Shown: piece by piece, positions 10,916-20,835 of the stretch
Layout of the letters: the number at the start of each line of letters is the position of its first letter
How positions within the stretch are numbered: position 1 is the first letter of the stretch
Source of the DNA: Planctomycetota bacterium
GTDB lineage: Bacteria; Planctomycetota; Brocadiia; Brocadiales; Bathyanammoxibiaceae
DNA length: 41,378 bases
NCBI GenBank assembly: GCA_023261505.1
Contig: JAHFOV010000014.1
Span: forward strand, 1-41,378
Reading direction: 5' to 3'
The notes under the pieces: model-generated
The model's input: only the letters and a program-made list of their open reading frames with translations
Databases searched by the model: none
Told to the model about the DNA's origin: nothing
Made by a program: the position numbers and the translations under genes

Positions 10916-11905
10916 TTATTTTTTCCCCTGTCCAAGTAGTCTCGGTTGAGTGTACCTGTCAATAATGGGCGTAGCTGTGTTCATGAGGAGTATGGAGTAA
11001 CAGACCCCCTCAGGATAGGCCGCATAGAATCTTATTAAGGTGGTCAGCACCCCACAGCCTATACCGAAGACTAGTAGCCCCTTCTTGGTAAGAGGAGAGG
11101 TGACCATATCCGTGGCCATGAAGAAGGCCCCTAACATAAGCCCTCCCGCAAGCACATGGTAAATTGGGTCGTTGGCCCAGGGGGCCTCTATTTTGGCGGG
11201 TAAAAATTTTGCTAAGATGAAGACTGTTGCTATATATCCAGCAGGCACCCGCCAATCCACATACCCCCTGTAGATAAGGTATAACCCGCCCAATATCAGG
11301 GCAATGGCTGAAGTCTCTCCGATACAGCCTGGCACGTTTCCTGTCAATAGGTCGGTATAGTTATAGGTCTTGCCACCGAATTCCTTGAAGAGGGGACTAG
11401 CCTGGGTGATAGAGTCTACACCAGTAATGTTAGAAAAGATTCCGCCCTGTTTTAAGACCCGCCAGTCGGAGTTGATGGGGGCTGGATAGGCCACCTGGAG
11501 GAAGGCCCTGGCAGCCAGGGCAGGATTCCAGATATTGTTGCCCAGGCCACCAAAGGCATGTTTTACTATGGCAATAGCAAAGATAGCCCCTACTATCGGT
11601 ATGTACCAGGGCACTCCTGGAGGTAATATATAGGCCAGAAGTATTCCAGTAATTACAGCACTGCCATCCTTAACGGAGACCGGCTGGCCGAGGAGATATT
11701 TTTGTATAACCGCCTCTGTCAAAACAGCGGCCAGGACGCTCAGGATTACGATAAAAAGTGCATAATAACCGAAAAGATAAACCCCCACTAGGCCCGCAGG
11801 AGCCAGGGCCCCCACCACTGTCCACATCACCCTAGGTATATCCTCCGGGCCTCTAATATGCGGAGAGGTGGTGACAAGCAACACCTTCTCTTGGGCATTG
11901 GACAT
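10916..11905 (-). CDS. rnfD: Electron transport complex subunit RnfD
   Basis: Multi-TM, SPHIRGPEDIPRVMW N-terminus, ATDMVTSPLTKKG flavin attachment region, MNTATPIIDRYTQPR C-terminus. Confidence 0.92.
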   Translation of the reverse strand: MSNAQEKVLLVTTSPHIRGPEDIPRVMWTVVGALAPAGLVGVYLFGYYALFIVILSVLAAVLTEAVIQKYLLGQPVSVKDGSAVITGILLAYILPPGVPWYIPIVGAIFAIAIVKHAFGGLGNNIWNPALAARAFLQVAYPAPINSDWRVLKQGGIFSNITGVDSITQASPLFKEFGGKTYNYTDLLTGNVPGCIGETSAIALILGGLYLIYRGYVDWRVPAGYIATVFILAKFLPAKIEAPWANDPIYHVLAGGLMLGAFFMATDMVTSPLTKKGLLVFGIGCGVLTTLIRFYAAYPEGVCYSILLMNTATPIIDRYTQPRLLGQGKK

Positions 11906-11962
11906 AAAAATGTTCTCCTTTTTTAGAACTTAGGGTAAACTAACCTACTTGGACTTCTCCCG

Positions 11963-13372
11963 TTATTTGGGCGCAGTGGCAGTAACCGCTGGGGCTGCTT
12001 GGGCCTTTTGTGCCTCTTTAGCCTTCTGGGCCTCCTGGGCCCTGGCTTTCTGCCTGGCAAGTTCATACTTGGCAGTTTTTATAAGATGGACAATTGGCCT
12101 GCGGGAGGTGCAGACGTAAGTACAACACCCGCACTCTTTGCATTCCATGAGATTGAACTCCATGGCCTGCTGGAAGTGCTCCGACTCACAAAGAATGCTT
12201 AGCAAGCTGGGGTTTAAACCGTAAGGACAGGCATCCACGCATTTGCCACACCGGATACAGGCACGGGACTGCCATTCCCCTGCATTTCTCATGACCAGTA
12301 ACCCACCTGTACCTTTGACAGTAACTGCATCGGCAATGGAGGGTTGAGCAATGCCCATCAGTGGGCCACCATATATGACCTTATTGGCATCCTCTTTGAG
12401 GCGGGCGGCTTTAAGGAGTGGCTCAATGGGAGTGCCAATTCTCACGAGCAGGTTATTGGGGTTTTCCACACCGTCCCCAGTTATGGAAACCACCCTCTGG
12501 ATGAGTGGTCTCTTGTACTTTACTGCTTCATAGATGGCATAAGTGGTACTAACGTTATGCACCACTGCCCCAGCCTCTATGGGGAGCTGTGTGGGCTTAA
12601 ACTCCCTTCCCAGGATGGCCTTTATAAGTTGATGCTCAGCACCCTGCGGATACTTTACCTCCAGGAGTTCTACTTTTATATGGGGGTCTTCTCCCACAGC
12701 GGACCTTACCTTGTCATATGCATCGGGCTTGTTGGCCTCTATGCCCACATAGGCATTTTTGCAACCCAGGCACTTCATGATTATCTTCAGCCCCTCTATA
12801 ACCTCTTTTGTCTTTTCCATAAGAAGGCGATAATCACAGGTAAGATAGGGCTCACATTCTGCACCGTTAAGGATCACAGCATCTACTTTTTTGTCCTTTG
12901 GAGGGCTGAGTTTTACATGCGTTGGGAAAGCAGCACCACCAAGACCAACTGTCCCTGCCTCTCTAATTAAGTTCCTTATATCATCAGGGGACATGGCCTC
13001 CACGTCTTGAGGCTCATCAAGCCCTGGGGCCCATTCATCATCGCCCTCCCTCTGTATGACCACCACCTGTGTTCTGGCGCCGGTGACCGGGTGGGGCTTG
13101 AAGGTAATATCTGTAACCTTACCTGCTACGGTGGCATGAATATGGGCAGAGACCAGGGCAGGCGCCTCACCGATTTTTTGCCCTTTCTTTACCACGTCAC
13201 CTTTAGCTACTACTGGCTTGGCTGGTACCCCTATGTGCTGACTCATGTATAAGTAGGCCACCTCTGGTAAGGGAGCCTGGGTTATCTCTTTATTTTTAGA
13301 AAGGGATTTTCCATCAAAAGGCGGGTGAATCCCTCCATTGAAGCTCTTAAGTTCTTTCACTCCTGCAAGCAT
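11963..13372 (-). CDS. rnfC: Electron transport complex subunit RnfC
   Basis: FNGGIHPPFDGK start, GLGGAAFPTHVKL, NGAECEPYLTCDYRLL, two 4Fe-4S motifs CIRCGKCVDACPYGL and CKECGCCTYVC; Ala/Lys/Gln-rich tail. Confidence 0.96.
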   Translation of the reverse strand: MLAGVKELKSFNGGIHPPFDGKSLSKNKEITQAPLPEVAYLYMSQHIGVPAKPVVAKGDVVKKGQKIGEAPALVSAHIHATVAGKVTDITFKPHPVTGARTQVVVIQREGDDEWAPGLDEPQDVEAMSPDDIRNLIREAGTVGLGGAAFPTHVKLSPPKDKKVDAVILNGAECEPYLTCDYRLLMEKTKEVIEGLKIIMKCLGCKNAYVGIEANKPDAYDKVRSAVGEDPHIKVELLEVKYPQGAEHQLIKAILGREFKPTQLPIEAGAVVHNVSTTYAIYEAVKYKRPLIQRVVSITGDGVENPNNLLVRIGTPIEPLLKAARLKEDANKVIYGGPLMGIAQPSIADAVTVKGTGGLLVMRNAGEWQSRACIRCGKCVDACPYGLNPSLLSILCESEHFQQAMEFNLMECKECGCCTYVCTSRRPIVHLIKTAKYELARQKARAQEAQKAKEAQKAQAAPAVTATAPK

Positions 13373-13388
13373 AAATCCTTCTCCTATT

Positions 13389-14630
13389 CTATTTATTAAG
13401 CGCCTTATGAATCTGACGCACTGCCTGTTTTAGCCTCAATTCATTCTCTACCAGGGCGAATCTAAGAAATCCTTCTCCTTCTTTACCAAAAGCTACGCCT
13501 GGAGACACAGAAACCTTAGCTTCGTTTAAGAGTTTGAGGCTAAACTCCATAGAACCCATTGCGCGGTATTTTTCAGGAATGGGGGTCCATACGAACATAG
13601 TAGCCCTGGGTTTTTCTATCTGCCAGCCTGCTCGGCTCAGGCCCTCGCAGAGGATGTCTCGCCTCTGCTGGTAAACCCGTGCCTGTTCTACGGCATGAGC
13701 CTTACATTCTCGTAATGCTATTATGCTGGCAATCTGCACTGGCTGGAAGAGGCCATAATCGTAGTAGCCCTTTATCCTGGCCAAGGCCTCTATAATCTGG
13801 CGATTCCCTACACAGAAGCCAAGACGCCAGCCCGGCATATTAAACGTCTTGGACATTGTGTTAAACTCTACACCCACTTCCTTTGCCCCATTTACCTGAA
13901 GGAAGCTTGGGGGATGATAGCCCTCAAAGGCCGTACAGCAGTAGGCAAAGTCATGAATAACAATTACATTATACTTAAGGGCGATATTCACTATCTCTTC
14001 AAAGAAACCGAGTTCTACGGTCATGGCGGTAGGGTTGTGGGGAAAATTTAGTATAAGTACTTTTGGCCTCTCTAGCTCAATTGCCTTAACTATCTCCCTC
14101 AGGAGTTCTTCCTGTTCTTTTAAAGGAATGGTGGCTACCTTTGCTCCTGCCAGGGCAGGACTGTGCAGATGCACAGGGAAGGCAGGGCTGGGTACAAGGG
14201 CTGTGTCTCCTTGTTCCAGCAGGGCCAGAAAAAGGTGTGAAAGCCCTTCTTTAGAGCCAATTGTGCATACTACCTCTCTTGAGGGGTCTAGCTCCACCCC
14301 CCACTCCCTCTCATAAAATTGGGCTATTTCCCTGCGCAAATTAAAGATACCAATAGCATTTGCGCTATAACGGTGGTTTCTTGAGTCATGTACCGCCTCG
14401 CAGAGTTTTTCCACGATGGGCTGGGGCGTGGGGTCTATGGGATTACCCATCCCAAGGTCTATAATATCAATACCCTGGGTGCGTTTTTCATACTTTATCT
14501 GGTTCAGCCTGCCAAACAGGTATGGAGGGAGGCGTTTAACCCTTGAGGCTACTTCTATTACAAACTCGTGAGGCAAAACCTCGTCCCGTACGCCAAGGGT
14601 ATGGGACTCGCACTTTGTATCCTTCGTCAT
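13389..14630 (-). CDS. Class I/II PLP aminotransferase (AlaC-like)
   Basis: RLPPYLFGRLNQIKYEKRTQGIDIIDLGMGNPIDPTP, NFPHNPTAMTVE, MSKTFNMPGWRLGFCVGN Schiff-base Lys region. Confidence 0.93.
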   Translation of the reverse strand: MTKDTKCESHTLGVRDEVLPHEFVIEVASRVKRLPPYLFGRLNQIKYEKRTQGIDIIDLGMGNPIDPTPQPIVEKLCEAVHDSRNHRYSANAIGIFNLRREIAQFYEREWGVELDPSREVVCTIGSKEGLSHLFLALLEQGDTALVPSPAFPVHLHSPALAGAKVATIPLKEQEELLREIVKAIELERPKVLILNFPHNPTAMTVELGFFEEIVNIALKYNVIVIHDFAYCCTAFEGYHPPSFLQVNGAKEVGVEFNTMSKTFNMPGWRLGFCVGNRQIIEALARIKGYYDYGLFQPVQIASIIALRECKAHAVEQARVYQQRRDILCEGLSRAGWQIEKPRATMFVWTPIPEKYRAMGSMEFSLKLLNEAKVSVSPGVAFGKEGEGFLRFALVENELRLKQAVRQIHKALNK

Positions 14631-14639
14631 AGGGGATTA

Positions 14640-15596
14640 TTAATAAGTAATAAGATATTTCTTTATCTCTGACCTTTCCAGTAAGCTATCCAGCCAGGGT
14701 TCACGCCTCTTTCTTACTATCCTTTGTTTCACCAGTTTTTCAAGTGCTGGTTTAACGTCATTAAATTGTTCATTTCCCCTGGGCTTTTTATTAATGACCT
14801 TAAGGATGTGATAACCGTCGTCTGTCTTAATAATGTCACTTAGTTGGCCCTTTTCCAGCTTGGCAGTGGCTGGGCCAAAGACTCCCTCATTAGGGCCGAA
14901 AGGGCGCATCTTACCTCCATTGGCTGCGGAGAGCCTGTCTATAGACTCATTCCGGGCCAGGATATCAAAATCTGCCCCTGCTTTAAGTTTTTTCAGTATC
15001 TCTTCGGCGTCCTTCTTTGTGCTTACTACAATCTGAGCGGCCTCTATCTTTTCTCCATACTCATCCTCAAAGGCCTGACGCAGCTCCTCATCGGTTACGG
15101 TAACAGTCCTTTCCACCAGCTTTTCTAAAAGAATTTCCCCCTCCATCGCCTTCCTTATCCTGGCAGCAGTCCGTTCTTTTAAGGTGGGCAAGTCCATACC
15201 CTTCTTGCTCAGTTCCTCCGACAATTCCGCCTGGTCCTTCATCCCCCAGGTCTTCACCAGGCGCCCTATTTCTCCTTCCAGGAGGGCGTTGACCCTCTGG
15301 TTTACCTCTTGTGGGTCTGCAGTTATCCCTAGTTTTTGCGCCTGCTGATGGATTACTACCCTCCTGATAAGGACGTCAAGGGCCTCCTCCCCAAAGCTCT
15401 CAATGAGAAATTCAGAAAGTTCCTGGCGTGTAATCTTTTGCCCATTTACTTCTGCAACAATATCACCCCCTGGAACCGCCATCTCTTCCAGCTCTGGGGG
15501 TATCGTATCCTGAGCTGCCATAGAGGCGCTAGGAAAAAGATTAGGTAGGAAGATTAAAACACAAAATATATATAACATCCCAAAAAGATTGGGCAT
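14640..15596 (-). CDS. Exported parvulin-type peptidylprolyl isomerase (SurA/PrsA-like)
   Basis: Signal peptide; SurA-N-like helical region; parvulin domain AAQIVVSTKKDAEEILKKLKAGADFDILARNES...GGKMRPFGPNEGVFGPATAKLEKGQLSDIIKTDDGYHILKV. Confidence 0.9.
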   Translation of the reverse strand: MPNLFGMLYIFCVLIFLPNLFPSASMAAQDTIPPELEEMAVPGGDIVAEVNGQKITRQELSEFLIESFGEEALDVLIRRVVIHQQAQKLGITADPQEVNQRVNALLEGEIGRLVKTWGMKDQAELSEELSKKGMDLPTLKERTAARIRKAMEGEILLEKLVERTVTVTDEELRQAFEDEYGEKIEAAQIVVSTKKDAEEILKKLKAGADFDILARNESIDRLSAANGGKMRPFGPNEGVFGPATAKLEKGQLSDIIKTDDGYHILKVINKKPRGNEQFNDVKPALEKLVKQRIVRKRREPWLDSLLERSEIKKYLITY

Positions 15597-15817
15597 AAGA
15601 TAGCTACACGCTTTTTGTTATAAGGTTATATATCTTAAAAACTTATGGTATTATAGCAAAATCGTGGCTTCTGTCAACTTCTTTTTGTTTATGTGCCCTT
15701 CAACAAGTTTGAAATTTATAGCATTAAGCACGAACTTTTTTGTTGCATCTCAAGGAACCCGTGTTTTAATTCTTTGTATAAGCAATTGCTGCCAAAAAGC
15801 AAGGTAAGTGCTTTCAC

Positions 15818-15842
15818 TAGTTCAATCTTTTAGATCGAACTA
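15818..15842. promoter_or_regulatory. Operator-like palindrome upstream of the 15876 gene pair
   Basis: TAGTTCAATCT-TTT-AGATCGAACTA, 11-bp arms with one mismatch, 33 nt before ATG 15876. Confidence 0.35.
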
Positions 15843-15875
15843 AAAATTAAAATTTTATGTATAAGAAGTACTGCA

Positions 15876-16205
15876 ATGCTGGAAAAAATGATGCTGGAAG
15901 ATATCCAGAGTATGTTGGAAGAATTGGAATCTAATCCGTCAAAGGTGCGGGAAGGGGACCTGAAAAAGTTAGAGGTTTTCCAATCAAAGCTGAATGGAGA
16001 AAAATTCTACGGGGAAGATTTAAATGACCTTTACAACCGAGTTTCCGGCCTATGCAGAGAAGAGTCTTCACTCAACTTCGAGAAGGCCAAAGTACCCCTT
16101 GTAAAGGAGTCCGCAAGGAGTGAAAATTTTGCAGAAGAAATGATTAAAAACTGGAAATTTAACGAGATACTGAATAACATTATCGTAAAAGCTAAACAAA
16201 GATAA
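15876..16205 (+). CDS. Conserved-looking hypothetical small helical protein
   Basis: 109 aa charged, coiled-coil-like ORF; stop is 1 nt before the start of the next gene, suggesting translational coupling. Confidence 0.7.
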   Translation: MLEKMMLEDIQSMLEELESNPSKVREGDLKKLEVFQSKLNGEKFYGEDLNDLYNRVSGLCREESSLNFEKAKVPLVKESARSENFAEEMIKNWKFNEILNNIIVKAKQR

Positions 16206-16206
16206 A

Positions 16207-17616
16207 ATGTCCCTGTCAGAACCAGCCATCTTTAAGATATACTTTTTTACTGAAGAGGAGTGGGCCTCTTGTGGCCGGGCCGCTGAGGAGGTAAAAAAGG
16301 CGTTAAATCTTGAGCCAGGGGATAAGAACCCCGTCGACTCACTCCGGAACTTTTTGGATGAGCTGGCCAGACAGAACGTTCTAACCGGTGATGGCCTTCT
16401 GGATACCCCTTGTGAATTTGCCTCTAACACGCACCAGCTTAAAGTAAGATACTATCCAAGAGAGCAGGTAGGGGCAGGTTTTACACCTGCCCCCACAGAA
16501 GGGATATTCGTCCTTGCGGTGGGCATGAATTCTAAATCGGCTGATGTAATACCGGGGTGGCAGGAACTTGAAAGGAAATTTCCCGCAAATCTTCCCAATG
16601 GCCTCCTGGACCTTATCACGATTTATTATGCTATCTCTGATAAGGAGGTTATGGACCGTGAGGTTATAGAACTTGCCAAACCCATGTTCCCTGAGGTCTC
16701 TCGGGTGGATTTACAAAGGGCACTGAAAAGGGCACCACTTCATTGTGGAAACCTTTATCAGCTAGTCGGCCTAAGGCGGGTTGCGAGCTACTTCCTCTTT
16801 TCCTCTAAAGAAAAGGAGTTAGAGGCCAGCAGCTTTGCCACCCTTTCCCTGCCCCTGTTAAACATTTACCTGTATGGCGGTGACGTGAGAATCCAGGATA
16901 AAGAGGGCAGGCTACTGGCTGCAAGAAGAGACGTGAAAGAGGTCTCAGAAACGATAAAAAATAAACTGAATCACTATTCCAGCTTAGGATTCGGCGCAAT
17001 TACGAGTGAAGAAGAAAGGATGGACGTCTTTAAGCTTGCAAAGGATTTGTGGCTCCTCAACAACAACGCCCGCCAGATGCTTAATCTCCTTGAGACTGTA
17101 AACATCGCCCTTTACAACTTCAGGAATCTGAAGAATAGGTTGCTTGCTCCTGGCGCGGAAGAAATCTTTAGCCAGAAGGAGAGGCTGCTGGAATTACAGA
17201 AGGTTCGGCTACGGGCCGATGCTGCTTACCTGCACAATACCTTTGAGTCGGGCAGGGTGGTGCTGGACTCCATTGAAGACCACATGGAACTGGAATATGC
17301 CAAGGAATTGAAGGAGTCTAACAAGAAGTCTCTTAACCTACAATCAGCCGCTTTCCTTGTGGAATTTGCTATTGTCTTTTATTACTTCCTGGGGAGCTGG
17401 CATTACATCATGGGAGAAAACTTTTATAAATTCTCATCTTCTGCTCACCTGGCCTGTGCCTCCATTATAGCCTCCCTGCTTTGTGCAGGCACGCATCTAT
17501 TTGCCAAGTGGCGCTTTACTAAAGAGAAGTCCTATTTATACGCCCTCCTGGGTCTAATGTTTCTATTCCTTTTGACTATAGTTTATATAGTTGTAACAGC
17601 AATTTCTTTTACTTGA
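16207..17616 (+). CDS. Hypothetical protein with soluble N-terminal region and about three C-terminal TM helices
   Basis: 469 aa; hydrophobic segments AAFLVEFAIVFYYFLGSWHYI, LACASIIASLLCAGTHLFA, YALLGLMFLFLLTIVYIVVTAI after a predicted long helix; no family recognised. Confidence 0.85.
   Translation: MSLSEPAIFKIYFFTEEEWASCGRAAEEVKKALNLEPGDKNPVDSLRNFLDELARQNVLTGDGLLDTPCEFASNTHQLKVRYYPREQVGAGFTPAPTEGIFVLAVGMNSKSADVIPGWQELERKFPANLPNGLLDLITIYYAISDKEVMDREVIELAKPMFPEVSRVDLQRALKRAPLHCGNLYQLVGLRRVASYFLFSSKEKELEASSFATLSLPLLNIYLYGGDVRIQDKEGRLLAARRDVKEVSETIKNKLNHYSSLGFGAITSEEERMDVFKLAKDLWLLNNNARQMLNLLETVNIALYNFRNLKNRLLAPGAEEIFSQKERLLELQKVRLRADAAYLHNTFESGRVVLDSIEDHMELEYAKELKESNKKSLNLQSAAFLVEFAIVFYYFLGSWHYIMGENFYKFSSSAHLACASIIASLLCAGTHLFAKWRFTKEKSYLYALLGLMFLFLLTIVYIVVTAISFT
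16468..16496. repeat. Palindromic repeat embedded in the coding sequence of the 16207 gene
   Basis: GTAGGGGCAGGT-TTTAC-ACCTGCCCCCAC, 12-bp arms with one mismatch; encodes VGAGFTPAPT. Confidence 0.75.
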
Positions 17617-17676
17617 TTACATAAAGCCGGTTCAGTCTAAAAGATTGGACCGTCTGCCGAATCATCATCCTTGAGC

Positions 17677-20600
17677 CTACCCCGCTAAGGCGGCGCCAGG
17701 CCCGTGCAGGGCGGGCGGGGCAGGGACGTACCAGGGGGGCTTTCCCTCAACTTCTGGTTTTTTAGCAAACCACTGGTAAAGGGAGGGCAAAACCAGAAGG
17801 GTGAGAAATGTAGAGAAGATTAGTCCGCCTATAACCACGGTGGCCAGGGGTCTCTGTACCTCTGCCCCAACCCCCCAGGAGACGGCCATAGGTAAAAATC
17901 CAAAGATATCGCAGAAGGAGGTAATAAGCACGGGCCTGAGGCGTTCCTCTGCCCCCCTGAGAACGGCCTCCCTCATGGGGAGACCTGTTGCCACGAGGTC
18001 ATTGATACGACTAACCATTACTATCCCGAAGAGCACTGATAACCCAAAAAGGGCAATGAAACCCACCCCAGCGGAGATGCTTAGTGGCATTCCCCTTACG
18101 AAGAGGGCGAAGATTCCACCTGTAGCGGCGATGGGTACATTGATGTAGATTAGAAGGGCATTCCTAAGGGAGCCGAAGGTGCTAAAGAGCAAGAAGAAGA
18201 TGAGGAGGAGGGCTATCGGCACTACAATCAGAAGGCGCAGCCTGGCCCTCTGCATGTTCTCAAACTGCCCGCCCCACTCTATGTAATATCCGGAGGGTAG
18301 GCTCACATTTTTTGCCACCTGGCTTCTGGCCTCAGCGACAAAGCTCCCTACATCTCTACCCCTAACGTTACACTCCACCACCATAAGTCGCTCACTATTT
18401 TCCCGCCTTATTTCAACCTGACCTTCCACCAGCTTGATGTCTGCCAACTGGCTTAAAGGTACCAATCGCTTACCAGGGGCGCTTACAAGGATGTTCTTTA
18501 TACTTTCTATGTCTTGCCTGAACTCTTCTGGGAATCTCATCACCAGATCGAAACGTCTCTCCCCTTCCAGTACTTGGGTGGCGGCCTTGCCTCCTATCGC
18601 CGTTTCAACGATTTCCTGAACGTCCGCTACATTTATACCGTAACGGGCGATGGCCTCCCTATCTATCATTATTTGTAAAACAGGTAACCCGCTAACCTGT
18701 TCTACCCTCACATCCTCCGCCCCACGGATGTCTAAAACTATATGCTCTATACTATCAGCCTTTTCTTTAAGGATGGTATAGTCCTCGCCAAATATCTTTA
18801 TGGCGATATCAGAGCGTGTCCCTGCAATAAGCTCATTAAACCTCATCTCTATGGGCTGACTGAAGGCATAAGTCATTCCCGGGATAGTCTCCAGTTTTGC
18901 CTTCATTTTTTCAATAAGCTGCTCTTTAGTCCTGGCAGTTTTCCAGTATTTCCTGGGCTTTAACATCACATAGATATCACTAACCTCTGGCCCCATGGGG
19001 TCGGTAGCAATTTCAGGACGCCCTGACCTGCTCACCACCGTCTCCACCTCCGGAAATTTCAGGAGTACCTTTTCTATTTTGGTAGTGGCATTAATAGATT
19101 CGGTAAGGGAGACACTGGGGAGCCTTATGGCATGAAGGGCAATAGAACCTTCGTCGAGTTTAGGAATAAATTCTGAGCCCATAAATGGTAAAAGGGCAAT
19201 GCTCCCTGCGAATATCCCACCGGCGATAGAGATTGGAAGGTAGTTATGCCGCACCGCCCTCTGTAGTATCGGACGATAAAGATTTAAAAGGAGCTGGTGG
19301 AACACATTTCCCCTTTCTCTCCTGGCTAACCCCTTTCTAAATAAGAAACCGCATAGGGCAGGGGCAAAGGTAAGGGAGAGTATAAGAGCGCCTACCATTG
19401 CGAAGCACACCGTGAAGGCCATAGGTTTGAACATCTTCCCTTCTATGCCCTGGAGGGAAAAGATGGGAAAGTAAACTATGATGATTATAAAGATAGCGAA
19501 GACAACGGGACGGCCTACCTCTCTGCCGGCTTCGATGATGGTCTCAAGGACGCTCTTGTGGGGCTCTCTGTGGTGGAGTCTGCGGATGATGTTCTCTATC
19601 ATTACCACAGAACCATCAATAACAATACCGAAGTCCAGGGCACCAAGGCTCATCAGGCTGGCAGGAATACCTGTTTTATACATGCAGGCGAAGCTAAACA
19701 GGGCAGTAAGTGGTATTGTGAGGCTTACAATAAGGGCCCCAACCCAGTTGCCAAGGATTAGCATCACCACACCTATAACCAACAGGATGCCTATGCTCAA
19801 GTTTTCTATTACCGTACGGATGGTATGATTCACCAGTTCTGTACGGTCGTAGAAAGGAACTATTTTGACCCCAGCAGGAAGGGAGGGGATAATTTCCTTT
19901 ACCTTCTCTTTCACCCTATTTACCACAGTACGACTGTTTTCCCCCTTTAGCATCATTACAGTACCCGCTACTACTTCCCCCTTTCCGTCCTTGGTGGAGG
20001 CGCCATATCGGATCTCTGGCCCAATGGTAACCTCTGCCAGGTTTTTGACGTAAATAGGTGTACCCTGCGGGTCTACTTCAACTATAATATTTTTTATGTC
20101 CTCTATTGTCTGGACAAGGCCAATCCCTCTTATAATGTATTGTTCTGAGACATGTTCTATATAGGCACCGCCGGCATTGAGGTTATTGGCTGCCAGGGCC
20201 TCAAAGACCTGACTGAGGGGGATACGATAACTCACCAGCTTATTGGGGTCTACCAGTACCTGATATTGTTTCACAAATCCACCTTCACTGTTTACCTCAA
20301 CCACCCCCGGGACATTGAGGAGTTGAAACCGTATCTCCCAGTCCTGGACAGTCCTAAGTTCATAAAGGTCGTGTCCCTCCCCTTCGACTACGTACAGGTA
20401 TATTTCTCCAAGGCCTGTACTAATAGGTCCCATGATGGGGATACCGAAACCATGGGGTATCCTCCCCTGGGCTGTCTGGAGGCGTTCCAGAACTTGCTGG
20501 CGGGCCCAGTAGATGTCCACCCAGTCTTTGAAAACGACCGTCACCTGGGAAAGAGCAGATTTGGAGAGGGAGCGCACCTCTTCGATGTCCTTTATCCCCA

Positions 20601-20823
20601 TCATAGCCGTTTCTATTGGGTAGGTGATGAGCTTTTCTACTTCTACAGGGGCTAGCCCGGGGACCTCAGTGTTTATCTGTACCTGGACAGTAGTGACATC
20701 CGGCACGGCATCCATCGGAAGATGTATTACAGAATATACACCGAGGCCCACCAACAACCCTGAAAGGACAACGATGAGAATACGGTAGCGTACGGAGAAA
20801 CTTATAACCCTTCCAACAGGCAT
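17677..20823 (-). CDS. Heavy-metal efflux RND transporter (CusA/CzcA family)
   Basis: SVRYRILIVVLSGLLVGLGVYSVIHLPMDAVPDVT N-terminus, LDFGIVIDGSVVMIENIIRRL HME-RND signature, 12-TM layout, 1048 aa. Confidence 0.96.
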   Translation of the reverse strand: MPVGRVISFSVRYRILIVVLSGLLVGLGVYSVIHLPMDAVPDVTTVQVQINTEVPGLAPVEVEKLITYPIETAMMGIKDIEEVRSLSKSALSQVTVVFKDWVDIYWARQQVLERLQTAQGRIPHGFGIPIMGPISTGLGEIYLYVVEGEGHDLYELRTVQDWEIRFQLLNVPGVVEVNSEGGFVKQYQVLVDPNKLVSYRIPLSQVFEALAANNLNAGGAYIEHVSEQYIIRGIGLVQTIEDIKNIIVEVDPQGTPIYVKNLAEVTIGPEIRYGASTKDGKGEVVAGTVMMLKGENSRTVVNRVKEKVKEIIPSLPAGVKIVPFYDRTELVNHTIRTVIENLSIGILLVIGVVMLILGNWVGALIVSLTIPLTALFSFACMYKTGIPASLMSLGALDFGIVIDGSVVMIENIIRRLHHREPHKSVLETIIEAGREVGRPVVFAIFIIIIVYFPIFSLQGIEGKMFKPMAFTVCFAMVGALILSLTFAPALCGFLFRKGLARRERGNVFHQLLLNLYRPILQRAVRHNYLPISIAGGIFAGSIALLPFMGSEFIPKLDEGSIALHAIRLPSVSLTESINATTKIEKVLLKFPEVETVVSRSGRPEIATDPMGPEVSDIYVMLKPRKYWKTARTKEQLIEKMKAKLETIPGMTYAFSQPIEMRFNELIAGTRSDIAIKIFGEDYTILKEKADSIEHIVLDIRGAEDVRVEQVSGLPVLQIMIDREAIARYGINVADVQEIVETAIGGKAATQVLEGERRFDLVMRFPEEFRQDIESIKNILVSAPGKRLVPLSQLADIKLVEGQVEIRRENSERLMVVECNVRGRDVGSFVAEARSQVAKNVSLPSGYYIEWGGQFENMQRARLRLLIVVPIALLLIFFLLFSTFGSLRNALLIYINVPIAATGGIFALFVRGMPLSISAGVGFIALFGLSVLFGIVMVSRINDLVATGLPMREAVLRGAEERLRPVLITSFCDIFGFLPMAVSWGVGAEVQRPLATVVIGGLIFSTFLTLLVLPSLYQWFAKKPEVEGKPPWYVPAPPALHGPGAALAG

Positions 20824-20835
20824 GACAGCCTTCTC

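Noticed and set aside
12344-12970. 208-aa plus-strand ORF inside rnfC
   Set aside because: Fully antisense to a confidently identified rnfC; composition not protein-like, no motif.
20152-20655. 167-aa plus-strand ORF antisense to the RND pump
   Set aside because: Entirely within the cusA/czcA-like gene on the opposite strand; no recognisable domain.
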